Below, piece after piece: positions 11,989 to 22,690 of a stretch of DNA of 64,000 nt; the stretch's first letter is position 1, and each line of letters opens with the position of its first letter. Origin of the DNA: Bostrychus sinensis (taxonomy: Eukaryota > Chordata > Actinopteri > Gobiiformes > Eleotridae); NCBI GenBank assembly GCA_020698575.1, contig CM036242.1, positions 12,969,624-13,033,623 of the forward strand, read 5' to 3'. A program made the position numbers and the translations under genes. The notes under the pieces are model-generated. The model searched no databases. It was not told the origin of the DNA and saw only the letters and a list, made by a program, of their open reading frames with translations.

Positions 11989-12192
11989 TTCATTCATTCT
12001 TCCTTGCTTACCTCCGTTTGGGGTCACAAGGGGCTTGAGCCTATCCTGGCAACTATTGACCATAGGTGGGATACACCTTGGGGAATGGCAGACAGACACA
12101 GACAGCAATTCACTCTCACATTCATTCACTGTAGGCAATTAAGATTCACCAGTTCACCCCACACATATATGTCTTTGGATGCTGGGTGGAAG
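11989..12192 (-). mobile_element. SINE family 1 tail, minus strand
   Basis: The 3' body of the SINE family is recognisable: CATTCATTCTTCC, GGGGTCACAAGGGGCTTGAG, GATACACCTTGGG, CACATTCATTCACTGTAGGC and TGTCTTTGGATGCTGGG. The tRNA-like head and adjoining unit seen at 52342-52630 are missing, so this is a 5'-truncated copy. Confidence 0.75.
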
Positions 12193-12630
12193 CTGGAATA
12201 GCACATTACACTAAATTATCCATTTTATTAGTCAAAATAATACATATAAATGCTAACAGTCTGTCATTTCCAAAAAAAAAAAAAAATCACAGCAGACAAA
12301 CTGGGTATAGAGAGAAAAAAGGGGACAGAGGTCTGGATGAGAACTGGGGGCCCTCCACATCGGGGTCCTGGGAAATGAACGTGACACGTCCAGATTTGGT
12401 GTTTTTGTTGCAATTACCAGAAAACACCAGATGAATTCTTCACGAGCCATGTGTGCTGCTTTGTGTATGCATGAGTGTGTGCATGCTGGACACATATGGA
12501 TGTGTGAGCAGGTGGCAGGCATATTTGAAGATGACAGTAGGGGTCTGACCCATGCCAGGCCCAATAAAGCGGCCTTGTGATGGAGCTTATGTGACACACT
12601 ATCCCTGGGGCTCTGAGGTCTCTCTCTCCT

Positions 12631-12667
<37 letters not shown>

Positions 12668-13261
12668 CACACACACACTTCCATCCACACATGTGCCGCA
12701 CACACACACACACTTCCTCATTTCCCAAGTGGCGCTCGCTGTCAGATAGGGAAAGCTGCACTCTGATTACTGCGGCTACGCGTGAGGTCTGCGTGTGGTT
12801 TTGATGACGACACACTGTACACTTAGCGCCCGAGCTAACGCTATTGATCCGCCTCGTCACCTCCGCCTTTTTATCCACCAACTCATATTTCCAGTTGTGA
12901 AAACCGCCTACATGTGTTTGGAAATGTTTGGAGAGCCTGTGCCGTCAGCCCAAATCGTTTGCAGTCAAGCCGCGTTGTTCTGTGTGTCACGCTAAATGAC
13001 AAAAGTCACCACACTCAAGAATGCTCTGTTTTTAAAAGTAATGCAGTCTGGAAAAAAAAAAGCAAGTTGAAACAAACTTCTGGAACTGTTTTTCATTTCC
13101 GAAGTCATCCAGTCATTGATATTTGCATAGAAAATAAAAGTTACAGCTCATTTCATTGAGAAATGAGTCAATAAACATGCAATGTTGTCCTTGGATTTTA
13201 AAATTAACTTGATGAAAGTTCAAAAGTTTGAATGTGATAATAATACACACTTAAAGTTCCT
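12193..13261. repeat. Microsatellites and a CNE-like island
   Basis: Poly-A at 12272-12286; (CT)n at about 12633-12664 running directly into CA at 12665-12678; another CA run at 12700-12712. The 152-codon minus frame over the CT/CA tract is an artefact (RERERE from the repeat). About 12730-12960 is repeat-free, with several CpGs, and is CNE-like. 13000-13261 is AT-rich with nothing recognised. Confidence 0.65.
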
Positions 13262-13546
13262 TTAAAGTAAGGTGCATTATTCAGTCACTCCTTAGTTACA
13301 CTCAGTGGTGGTGAACTGACCTAGGGCAGACTGACGGAGACGTGGGAGTAATTCTATGCCTACATCTTCTCTAACCATGACACTATCACTCTCACACATT
13401 TGTACGCCAGTGCCACAGACACTGGAGGCAAGGTGCATGAAGTGTCTTGCCCAAGGACACAACAGTATGCAATGCTGGTAGAGGAGATTAATCAGCCAAC
13501 CTTCCAGTTGTAGGTGACCGGCTCTACCCTTTGAGCTACCTACTTG
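13262..13546 (-). mobile_element. tRNA-headed SINE, family 2, minus strand
   Basis: On the minus strand the head reads GTAGGTAGCTCAAAGGGTAG (A-box-like TAGCTCAAAGGG), then ACTGGAAGGTTGG, then TTGTGTCCTTGGGCAAGACA, and a body with CAGTCTGCCCTAG. The same CCTTGGGCAA(G/A)ACAC block occurs at 30455 and, as the inverse, at 57010. This is a nearly complete copy, and its head abuts the stacked SINEs that follow. Confidence 0.75.
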
Positions 13547-13701
13547 TCTCTTGTTTTATTTTTATTTTCTAGTTATTTTTTTGTCCATTTTTAGGTTTTA
13601 TTGATTGGACAGAGTGCGGACTCGATCCCACAATGCCAAGGCAGGCTATAGCTGCCCTGTAATGTACCACTGAGCCATATGGCAGCACACTGACCTGTCT
13701 C

Positions 13702-13768
<67 letters not shown>

Positions 13769-13955
13769 TTTTTTGGCCATCTTTAGCCTTTATTAATGGG
13801 ACAGAGTACAGGAGGAAATTGGGGAGAGATATTCGGCTAACTGTTGGAGTCTAGACTCGAACCCACAACACCGAGGCAGGCTGTAGTTGCCCTGTATATG
13901 CACCACAGGTCTACCACTGAGCCATACAGCGCTGCACCTACCTGTCTCTTATTCC
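13547..13955 (-). mobile_element. Two stacked SINE family 3 copies
   Basis: Both copies have tRNA-like heads on the minus strand: ATGGCTCAGTGGTACATTAC and GTATGGCTCAGTGGTAGACC (A-box-like), with GTGGGTTCGAGTC (B-box-like) in the second. Copy 1 spans about 13560-13693 and copy 2 about 13711-13940. The same 14-15 base word CCTGTCTCTTATT-like occurs at each boundary (13544, 13694 and 13941). That fits repeated insertion at one target, or unit duplication including the target repeat. Confidence 0.7.
13702..13770. repeat. (TTTA)n microsatellite
   Basis: About 17 perfect TTTA units. It is the A-rich tail (read on the minus strand) of the second SINE family 3 copy, so it probably grew from that tail. 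Confidence 0.9.
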
Positions 13956-15379
13956 ATATTCTAATTTACAACACTAGTTTTTGACCATTTGAATTACTTT
14001 TTCTTTGATGAGCCATAGCCCTAATAGAGTAAAAAAAAGTGCACCTGCTTTGAAAATTAGAGGTAGCGTGTGTGAGTGAATAGCGCCAAAAGGCTAACAG
14101 GAGAAAGGGAAGTTTGAGTGCTTCCATCGTAGATCAGCTTGACAGTAATGCTGTGAGGCAGACACAACTGTCTCGGAGACGGAGAGGGAAACAGGTTGGT
14201 TGTAACCTGTCAGACAGACAAAATCCATCTCATCTCTCCACTCTTACACTCTCTGTGATGCTGCTGCTCGCTTTCCTGTTACAGAGACCAAAGACTGTTG
14301 TATGTATTTCAACTGACAAGGACACAGGATTGCCTTTTTTTTTTGGGGGGGGGGGGGGGGGGCACCTGGCTACAATAAACACAGAGACCTTGACATCTTC
14401 CAGGGGCAAAAGCCAAATTCGCACCTTGGCAGCTAAAATGGCAGCTGCAAGCGGAGAGGTAATTATGTGGTAACTGCTTTTAGGGAACGGAATAACTCGC
14501 ATTTTAGTAAATACTCACAGCACAGTACGGAGTCAAGCAGGCTTCGCAGCAGTACAGATTTACTACAATCACGGCACATTCTTCCGTCAAGAAAGCCTGC
14601 CTTTAGAATTGCAGTCAGCACTAAAGGCAGTTACATCTGAATCAGAGCAACAAGCGAATGCATGGTTAGATAATTTTGCCTTATCAGTTAAACAGTTATA
14701 TATCTACAACTGAACTTGATGACTTGCATGCAACTTGAGCTTGCAAGCAATTCTGCAAGATAACATCGTCTATTGGTCAAGGCATTGTGATCTGTTTGCA
14801 TGTGTGTGGTTTGCATACATATACTTTTGATAAAATGAGTCATTTCAAATATGCTAAGACCTTATCTTTATTATCTTTTCTCATTTTGTTTTTTTCGTTT
14901 CTGGTTACATTTTTTTAGCATGCAGAAAGAGTGGAAAGCGTAATTACTGTATATTCTGAATTATGAGTATGGCATGGTAAGTGTGGAAAACTGTAGGGCC
15001 AATATTAAGATTAAAGTTGCTGACAAAAAGTCTATAGTTTTTAAACTGCTAACTCAACAATAGTCCATAACAGTTACCATAAGATAAAAAATAATAATAA
15101 TAAAAAAACAAAAAACAAAACAAGACATCCTGTTTTTGTGTGTTTCCATAGACTGAAATGTGATATGACCTCAAAATAGTCAAGTCCTGAGTAGCTGTTT
15201 CAGAGTAATGTCCAATTTATGTTTTAGTATATAGATATAATCAGACAGATTTGAGTTAAAAAATTTAATTAAATTAAAAAACAAAATCAAAAAAAAAATC
15301 AAATTTGTCCAAATTCTGGTAAAAACAAATAAGTTAAGGCACAGGAAGCACACATTTCACAACATAAAGCTTTTGAAAC
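13956..15379. promoter_or_regulatory. Intergenic; T10-G18 run; CNE-like block
   Basis: T10 at 14335-14344 runs directly into G18 at 14345-14362. About 14400-14800 is repeat-free and CNE-like. 15060-15300 is A-rich simple sequence. An acceptor-like CTGTTACAG at 14284 and a GTAATT donor-like site near 14459 bracket the G-run, but nothing supports an exon there. Confidence 0.4.
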
Positions 15380-15515
15380 CAATAGATATGCCCAAAAAGC
15401 GGAGTATTGTTACTTCAAAATGATATTACTTAAGTAGAAGTAAAACATATGGTGCCATAAAACTACTTTATTACAGAAAATTACTCAAGTAAATGTAACG
15501 GTAACTCTTTGCAAC
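15380..15515. repeat. ACTCAAGTAAA-type interspersed repeat
   Basis: The words TACTTAAGTAGAAGTAAAAC, ACTACTTTATTACAG and TACTCAAGTAAATGTAAC resemble a common teleost short DNA transposon rich in AAGTAAAAGTA. A second piece occurs at about 47085-47205 with the inverted wording. Boundaries are approximate. Confidence 0.4.
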
Positions 15516-16380
15516 CCACAACTGCTCAGATCATATTAGAGCACTTATTAAAGATTTTCTATCATAGACCTCGGCTTGGCACTGTCTGACAACGACAGCT
15601 CAAGGTGATATAGTGTATTGTTTATGTGAGAAAATGTAAACTGACAAGCATCTATCCACTTTAAAGAAAACCAAAACAAACAAATAAAACAATACAAAAA
15701 GGTGCAGTAAAACATAACCAGACATTGGCGTTTAAAGAGTGAGCGATGCTGTATAGTGACATTTAAAATTGGCCTGCTATAGTAAATGGTACCAAGCCAG
15801 GATGCTTTTTCCTTTAAAAAAAAAAAAAAAAGAAAAACACAATCTGTGCCTGTGGTCGGGCCGATGCATTGCTAATGACAGAAAGCCAGAGTGGTGGTTA
15901 CCAGGCCAGCACTCCCAAATATGTTCACTATCACATCTCACATACTGTAGATGGATCCATGGATTTTACATCATAAAAAACTATGAGTGCTTTTTATTTC
16001 TGAGTGCTTATTTTCACATATGTTTGTTGCCAAATGCTGCATTTAAAATCTTTGAACTGAGCTGGTTGCTTTTTTCAGTAACATCCAGCCCCACACAGTT
16101 GGCTGTATTCTCACTAGGCGCTGGCCATTAAAACACTGCAGCAGCTGGGGGCCAATGTGTGGAAAAACCTATTTCTCAGTGGGCAAACATGGTATACACA
16201 AGACACAAAATTGATAAAAAATGAGGACACAGAGAAAAAATAGCACTTTTGAGACCGCGATACCCCAAAATAGACCAGATACCAAGGACGTTATTACTTA
16301 TTACTGCCAATAATGCAACTTAATGGTTAAAAATCATTATTATCTCTAAATATAAAAAATGCCCAACTATGCTTAATGCA
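15516..16380. other. Intergenic, AT-rich, poly-A run
   Basis: Poly-A at 15816-15831. No coding or repeat-family features recognised. Confidence 0.5.
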
Positions 16381-16473
16381 GAGGGTTGCATCAGGAAGGG
16401 CATCTGGCAATGTGCAAATCATAGCATTTCCTGTGGTGACCTCAGAAGGGTAAATCTGAAGGAAAGAAAAGAC
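16381..16473 (+). mobile_element. LINE 3'-tail fragment
   Basis: GGGTTGCATCAGGAAGGGCA followed by TGTGCAAATCAT and GTGGTGACCTCAGAAGG matches the inner part of the tail unit at 62068-62760. Truncated on both sides. Confidence 0.65.
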
Positions 16474-16650
16474 TTGCATTAGATTCTTTCTTGTACTGTA
16501 CACATTTTAAAATACATGTGCCATAAAGGTTGTAGTAAAATATTATGGAAAAAATAAATTTGCTCGTAGATAAAATTGGATCTATAATTGAAAAAAATGA
16601 CATAAACACACCTCTAAATCCATTATTAAAATATTGTTTTAATCTTAAGC
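16474..16650. other. AT-rich spacer
   Basis: Nothing recognised. Confidence 0.5.
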
Positions 16651-17058
16651 ATGACTTTACCGGGACTAAACAGGACCTAAACCAGAACAAAAGCATAACT
16701 TAACCAGAAATAAACCAACTCGGACTACACTTCTGTTCAAAAAGGCCCGCAGACAGGACCAAAGCTGGGCCCAAACAAGGACTAAGTCAGTGCTTCCTGG
16801 CATAGGAGGGGGTATGTAGGGGGCAGAATTAGGGAGGAATAAGCTGTTTGGAGCTCACACAAAGGCAGTGCCAGAGAATACAGGATTACCCAAACGTGTG
16901 AATAAAACAAAACATAACTGCAGGTATATTTTGAGGTGGATACAACATTACAACATGCTCAGAAAAGTTGATTTGGTTAATATATCCCCTTTAATTGTTT
17001 TCAACTTCAAGTGCAGTGCCACCTGTACCATAGTGTAGTTTGAGAACCACGGGTGTTG
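16651..17058. mobile_element. hAT-like family B with nested MITE
   Basis: The ACTAAACC-type array (GGGACTAAACAGG, CAGGACCTAAACCAG) spans 16659-16785. The family B right end GTTTGAGAACCACGG is at 17038-17052, with GTGCCACCTGTACCATAGTG before it. Between them, 16789-16993 is a MITE of family C. The hAT copy therefore received a later MITE insertion. Confidence 0.6.
16789..16993. mobile_element. Family C MITE (TTAAAGGGGATAT ends)
   Basis: It shares GCCAGAGAATACAGGATTAC, then CAACATTACAACATG, AAAAGTTGATTT and the terminal ATATATCCCCTTTA with the copy at 27303-27875. The left end is truncated. No coding sequence. Confidence 0.65.
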
Positions 17059-17640
17059 GCGGTTCAACAGTTATTTAATGATCAGTGTAATTCAAGTGTG
17101 TTAGAGTGACCTCCATTACCAGCTACTGTTTTGGGAACCCAAATGGACCATTCCACTTTTTGAAGAAAAGAAAGCTCTCCTCAATTGTTCAACACTCTGC
17201 ACTATGGAAAGCAATAAAAAATCCCTTGGCTCATATTGAACTTAGTCTTGCGCACGTTCATCTAATTTCCAATGACTTGTACTTTTAGAACATTTTTCAA
17301 AAGATTTAAGTGCTGTGTTTAGGTAACCTGATCTTCCTCAAAATCCCCATTCACATATCTTTAGACAATGCCTAATCACCAAATTGCACCCATTCCACAC
17401 AATAGCAGACTGCAGGGAAACTTGGCTGGCCATGGATATTTTTTTTTTTTTTTTTTGATAAAAGCCCCCCTATCACCTCACCCCCATCTCTTCTCTCCGA
17501 TGCCTCCTCCATAAACAATGAAAAGTTAATGAAGAGGTAACTTAATGATGTAATGAATATGGCATAGCCCAAGGTCAAAGCTGGCTACAGTCTGGGGCTG
17601 GGCATAGACAGGGCTCCATGATAACACTTTGGTTTTATAT
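17059..17640. other. Intergenic, T18 run
   Basis: Poly-T at 17439-17456. Otherwise nothing recognised. Confidence 0.5.
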
Positions 17641-18065
17641 GCCTCGTGTTGCAGTGGCTGTCACACACACACAACGCACACACACGAGTAGATTTAACAG
17701 TGATTAGACAACAACTGAGGCTAAAGTACATGCATTGTTGGGAGTAGAGTGTTTGAAGTTCCTTTGGCAGTAATAGTTTTTTATATGCACTTGCAGCTGT
17801 ATGTTTACGGCTGTGACATTCTTTTGACATACGCGTGTGCCAGTGCAGAGACCTGTTCTGATGTTGAGGCCAGTGATTAAAAATTGAAAGCGTTTGAGTG
17901 ACACGCTGGAGAGTATTGTGATCAATGGAGCGGCACTGAATAGCGGTTACCTCTACTTGTTGACCTGCCTTGTTTTGTGTGCTCGAAATAAATGATATGT
18001 TTGCGCGTGTTGTGCCTTTAAATAGCAAGTGAGTCAAATAGACTGTGAAGCTAGACTTTGGCACT
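17641..18065. promoter_or_regulatory. CNE-like island with CA patch
   Basis: Short CA runs at 17663-17688, then repeat-free, balanced sequence to 18065. A 159-codon minus frame covers 17585-18064. It has no recognisable domain, no splice context and cysteine/histidine scatter rather than motifs, so I treat it as chance. Regulatory role is inferred from appearance only. Confidence 0.3.
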
Positions 18066-18786
18066 TAAACGGCTTCACTCGTGCTCTAAGCCAATGGTTT
18101 TTTAACACTAGATAGGGGTCTAGTGGGGCACCAGTGATTTTATTTGGGTTGGTAGAATTTAAAAAGTGTAAAATAGGTCCATAGGTATTTAATCCAACAC
18201 TAACAGAGACAAAACCATAGCATTAAATGGCAGAGTCTTTGAGGGTCAGTTTTGGGTCAGTTTTTTTACTGTAATAGTTCTTAGCAAACAGCTCCCAGAA
18301 GTTAGTCGCCCAGGTTATTAGCCATAGACAGCTATACAGAAAGATGTAAGATGTCAGAATCAAAGTTTATTTTATCTACAGATTTACCTCAAATTTATAA
18401 ACCTAAAAATGGCTGAAAAATGTATGAAAAATGGTTAGGTTAGTGGCTATGTGAATCATGCAACCATCAATATTCTGGACCTCTGTTGGCATAACTCTCA
18501 GGGAAATTAAGAAGCAAAATCTAACAAAAACTGACCAGAAAATGCTAAGCTGTAAGTTGGGTCATGATCTTTCAGTCTTTTAAAATATGGATTCTATAAA
18601 CTAGCCAATACTAACCAATGCCAAACATAGACACTTTGTCACTATTAACACACCTTGAAAGCCGGCGAATGGAAGAGTCCTAAGATGCATTGTCTTTAAG
18701 CTGATTGGCTAAAGCTGACCAGTTCACATTGCACACTCTCACATATCATTTAATAAATAATAATAAAGCCTAGAATATGCCTTGAG
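18066..18786. other. Intergenic, nothing recognised
   Basis: AT-rich. CCAATGGTTTTTTAACACTA at about 18091 vaguely recalls a hAT end, but no partner end is visible. Confidence 0.5.
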
Positions 18787-19020
18787 GCAGTGGTTTTCAA
18801 CTGGTCTGAATCTGGGACCCATTTTGTTTTATTCCTAATTATTTTATTGTGACCCTTTTTTTTATAAACAAAACTAAAGTCATTTTCATGCAGCTGAAAT
18901 GACACATGTATTGAAAATCTGTTTCGCCATTGCATGTAATTAAGAGGATATTTAAGTTAAAAAAACTGAACAATGAAACTATATTTAACCTCCCTGCAAC
19001 CCACTTTTAAGTCTTATTTT
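18787..19020 (+). mobile_element. hAT-like MITE, family A
   Basis: The left end CAGTGGTTTTCAACTGG is followed by GGGACCCA and TTATTTTATTGTGACCC. The body then matches the 25929 copy (ACACATGTATTGAAAA against GCACATGCATTTTCAAA). CTGCAACCCACTTTTAAG near 19000 matches the inner right part of the 1540 copy. The terminal right repeat is lost. Confidence 0.65.
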
Positions 19021-20310
19021 TTCTTCAATCATATCTCTTATAATTTACGTTTAGGTATTCAGCAATTGCATACCTTCCATCTAAAGATACCATACAATTT
19101 TCTTCCTGTTCATTCTTCTTTATTTGGCTGAGGTTCTAAAATATGTTGATGTTTCCCTCATAGGGTTACTTGTGTGTGTAGCTGAGCTAACACCCAATTC
19201 ATTTTGTAAAGTAGTATAGACTAAAGAAGAAAGGGCCAAGGACAGTAAGTGGTGGGAGGAAAGATGATCAGAAAGACGAGAGCGGATAAGTGTTCTTAGA
19301 GTGTAGCTTAGCCAGCATCCAGGTGCTTTCTGTCTTCGATCTGTTTGGCCTCCGCCAGCCTTAAGAAGTGTCTACACCTCACTCTATCCCCTTATAGCCA
19401 CTCACACCACCAACATATGGGGGATGGGGGGGTCTTAAGTGAAGAGGATGGAGAGGCTGTAAAAGCAATGACTGCGAGGAGAACTTCGGCCCGCTAAGAA
19501 TAAACTCAACCGACAAAAATAAATGTTTATGACCAGCGCTGATAACTTTTATACGGTTGGGAGTGTAATCTAACGCCTCTATTATCTTTACACACACTAC
19601 ACTTCTCGATTAGCTTTTCCCTTGGCTTAGGTGTGGTGCAAAATTGCATTTCTTTGGCTCTCCCGATTGAGGTTAAACACCACAAATGAGATTATTTCTG
19701 CATCCACAGACGCTCTACACCTTTAAGGGGGGGAGGGGGGGTTGTTTAGCAGCAACTCCAGTGTTCCACCTGCTTGAGAGATTTGTACTGTCTGGAAAGA
19801 TACATAATGCGTCTCCGAAGGCGCTACACCACTATAGTGCTTCCAGAACAGCCTTAATTCTCCTTAGCTTTCTTTCTACAAATGGCGAACTCTGCATTTT
19901 GTCTGATGTTTTAATGATGCCGACCACCTCGCAGTCCAAGACAACACTCACTGTTCTCCTCTAGATGTTCAACTTTCTTTTGCGTATACAGGAGCGTACT
20001 CAACTTTATCATTAATCAAGTGTTTCTGCAGATTCCTCTTTGCTCACTTGCATCCGATGGGAAATTTGGAATGTTTTTGCATATGTTTTTCTCATGATAA
20101 TACCATCACCAAACATTTAATGCAATAAATATTGAAACTGGAACAACATGTAAGTCTGTATACTCAAGGGCCAGATTGCACTAGGGTCCAAACATCAATA
20201 AGTTACATGCTGTAGTACAAAATGTCACCATATTTGAGTTTGAATACAAGCAAAGGTGTGTGCATGTTTATATCAAACATCACTTTCATTTTGTCATTTG
20301 GAGCAAATGA
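19021..20310. promoter_or_regulatory. CNE-like islands
   Basis: About 19240-19370, 19440-19680 and 19780-19960 are repeat-free, with CpGs and TAATC/ATTAGC-type words, and look like conserved elements. G-runs lie at 19420-19432 and 19727-19741. 19970-20310 is AT-rich. No gene seen. Confidence 0.35.
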
Positions 20311-20470
20311 CATTTATTCAGTTGTCTTCTTCCCCTTTTTCCTGTTAGAGGTTGTGGGAGACTGAAGCCTTTCCCAGCAACTATGGGCCTTAGGCATGAC
20401 ACACCCTGGACACTGGCTAGTTCATTACCTAATTATACATTGTTAGCTGTACAAACTGACTTTCAACAGT
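20311..20470 (-). mobile_element. SINE family 1 tail, minus strand, diverged
   Basis: GAGGTTGTGGGAGACTGAAG, CCAGCAACTATGGGC and GACACACCCTGGACACTGGC align with the corresponding words of the 11989 and 52342 copies. The tRNA-like head is absent. Confidence 0.55.
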
Positions 20471-20511
20471 TCAGTAGGACTTAAATCTGGTTGGTTCAAT
20501 TAGCCAGTTAG

Positions 20512-20776
20512 TTAAAGGGGCTATCTTATGCAAAATTGATATTTCCAAGATTTCTACCATGTTATAATGTTGTTCCCTAATCAAAAACAGACCTGCAGTT
20601 GTGTTTTGTTTCAGCTGCACTCTTCACCTGTTTCCTTATGGCACCTGTTGTGTACTTAAAAATGTTCTCTTTTAGTCACATAATATTTTTAGAGGGTGTA
20701 AAACATGCAATGCTGTTCTAGAGGTGACCACGATTGGTTTAAAAATATGAATAAAAGCATAATATATCACCTTTTA
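20512..20776. mobile_element. Family C MITE, both ends present
   Basis: Left end TTAAAGGGGCTATCTTATGC (20512-20531) and the inverted right end GCATAATATATCACCTTTT are inverted repeats with few mismatches. The body carries words in inverted orientation to the 27303 copy (TATAATGTTGTTCCCT for its AGGGAACAACATTATA). About 265 bp, non-coding. Confidence 0.7.
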
Positions 20777-21098
20777 CATAGGCACCAACTACCTGCATTG
20801 TAACATATAGTGCTAATTACTCCTATAAATAAAACAGTTAAATATCCAGTAATTAGCTAATATTTTCTAAGCACAGACATTAAACACATGTGGTCGGTTG
20901 CCAAAAAACATTTTATTTATGCACAGTTTATATTTTTCCTGGCTAATGCTAATTTGTCAAGTGAAAATGCTTAACCAAGATAGACATGGAAGGGTCCATA
21001 AAACTCTTTTGAGCCGGTCATCACTTGTCAAAATGGTAAACTGGTCTAATGTTCCTGATAAATGATTCTTTTGTTGCTTATTATCAGCAGAACTTGAG
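20777..21098. other. AT-rich spacer
   Basis: Nothing recognised. Confidence 0.5.
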
Positions 21099-21155
21099 AG
21101 GTCGGGGTCAGGGTCAGACCTTTGACCCCCCTTACCAGAGGTCAGACATTGACCC
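21099..21155. promoter_or_regulatory. Cluster of nuclear-receptor half-sites
   Basis: Three direct half-sites abut with no spacer: AGGTCG 21099-21104, GGGTCA 21105-21110 and GGGTCA 21111-21116. On the minus strand, GGGTCA-A-AGGTCT (21128-21116) is a DR1 arrangement with one mismatch from the HNF4/RXR/COUP-TF type. AGGTCA at 21139-21144 faces TGACCC at 21150-21155. This makes seven half-site-like words in 57 bases. Receptor binding is inference from motif knowledge. Confidence 0.5.
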
Positions 21156-22132
21156 TGAAGTTGAGAGGGCTTTCTGATCCTCTCTTAAACACCCTTTGTC
21201 AGTCAGGCCACTTTTAAACAAGTTAAGCCTAATGAGTTAACGGTCATGAACATTATCTAAGATGACTTTTGAATACATTTCCGTGCATCAATCAAACTAA
21301 TAGATATGGATTTGAAAGAACATAAATAATGTTGACCACTGAGTTCTTGACTCTACTTAGCCTTCTTCTTATGTGCTGTTGTGAACACTTTGAGCGGAGT
21401 AGCTTGTGGTCTGTCATTGTATCAGAGCATCTCTCACTCTAACTCTAGAGATCCATTTGTCAAAGTGTTTTGGTTTCTCAATGGGCCTGGCTACAGCTGT
21501 ACTCACACACAACCTTTGTCCCGCGTCTGTCTCTCTCCTGGTTTCTTCTGTCAGTCTCTCCTCAGTGCTAAATGCAGAATATACTAAGTTAACTTCCCCA
21601 AGGCAATCTGTGATCCATCTGATGTGTTGGCCGACGGGCTTGCTAATGCCTCATATAGCACTGTAAGATATGATATTATAAAAGAGGATGCTCTTTTATT
21701 AGGTGATAAGAGAATGATTGAAAATGTGCTGTCAGTGTTTTATGAAGGTCAAAGAATTGAGTCAGAAAGTATTCAACTCTTATCTGGAACCATTTGAATA
21801 TTATGTATATTAACATTCAAGTTGCAGTCTTATTTCAAGCCATAATATTGTGAAAGCTATTTAATATGCAGTTATGGTTTGTTTATGACTAAGGTCCAAC
21901 CATTCTTGGTGTAATATGCCAGCGCAGGTAACTAGCTCATCTGATTGGAGGATACTGATGGGACCTGGTGGGGTTTGGGCAGATTTTCTCTCCTATCTTT
22001 CCTTTTATTGAAAACACATCACATAACAATAAAAATATTGTATAATAAATAGCCTTGTCATTGTCTAGCCTTATTTTGATGTTTCTCATGGTAGAAAAAA
22101 GGGAACAGTGGCTTTTGACAGTGCAACTAGAT
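21156..22132. promoter_or_regulatory. Intergenic with CNE-like part
   Basis: 21160-21260 adjoins the half-site cluster. 21590-21760 is repeat-free and CNE-like. The rest is AT-rich, with no gene. Confidence 0.3.
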
Positions 22133-22395
22133 CAGCGCTTTTCAAACTTTTTTACACTCAGGCCTAAACCATGGAATAAAATAGGAAATAACAGAAAAAT
22201 GCAACACTAAAGGACAAAACAGCTAAAATCAGGACTAAACAAGGGCAAATCAAAGATTAAACCAGGAATACAATGGCTTTTAATCAGAACTTGAATTGCG
22301 AAAGACTTCTGACGAGTCCTGAGTACTACCAGAAGCAACCCACCTAGGTGGATAATCATACTCAACTACCTATGTCACCATCTTTGAGAACACAC
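22133..22395 (+). mobile_element. hAT-like MITE, family B, short copy
   Basis: Left end CAGCGCTTTTCAAACTTTTT and right end CATCTTTGAGAACACA are degenerate inverted repeats of hAT type. Between them is a short ACTAAACC-type array (CAGGACTAAACAAGG, GATTAAACCAGG) and CTACCAGAAGCAACCCAC, parallel to CCACCAGAAGCACCCAG at 11631. Most complete copy of the family here. Confidence 0.65.
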
Positions 22396-22690
22396 ATTTC
22401 AAGAAATCAACTCAAAGTATATTGAACTGCACTTGTTGTATATTTGCTTTGCAGTTGGGCGCCCTTTAGTGGGTGCAGATTCTTGTAGATCATACATTGT
22501 TGCAAAAATGTAAAACAAATAATTATCTAAAACAGAAAAAAAATCTCCATAATACCATGTATAGAGTATAATTTATCATTGCTGAAAGTAATAAGTAATG
22601 AACTGTCCAAGCTCTAATTTAGTTTGCAATAGGCCCACATTAAATTAAACCCTATTTTAGTACATCAAGAAGAATATAAATATAAAATTA
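22396..22690. other. AT-rich spacer
   Basis: Nothing recognised. Confidence 0.5.

Noticed and set aside
12253..12711. 152-codon minus-strand frame
   Set aside because: It crosses a CT/CA microsatellite (RERERE, CVCV runs); an artefact of repeats.
13547..13955. Functional tRNA genes
   Set aside because: A- and B-box-like words are in SINE heads with A-rich tails; stems do not pair as in a tRNA.
14285..14459. Exon between CTGTTACAG and GAG|GTAATT
   Set aside because: It would contain T10-G18 and has only a weak donor; not convincing.
17585..18064. 159-codon minus-strand frame, the longest in the window
   Set aside because: No domain, no splice context and low-quality start. A frame of this length is expected by chance in 64 kb, so it is not called as a gene.
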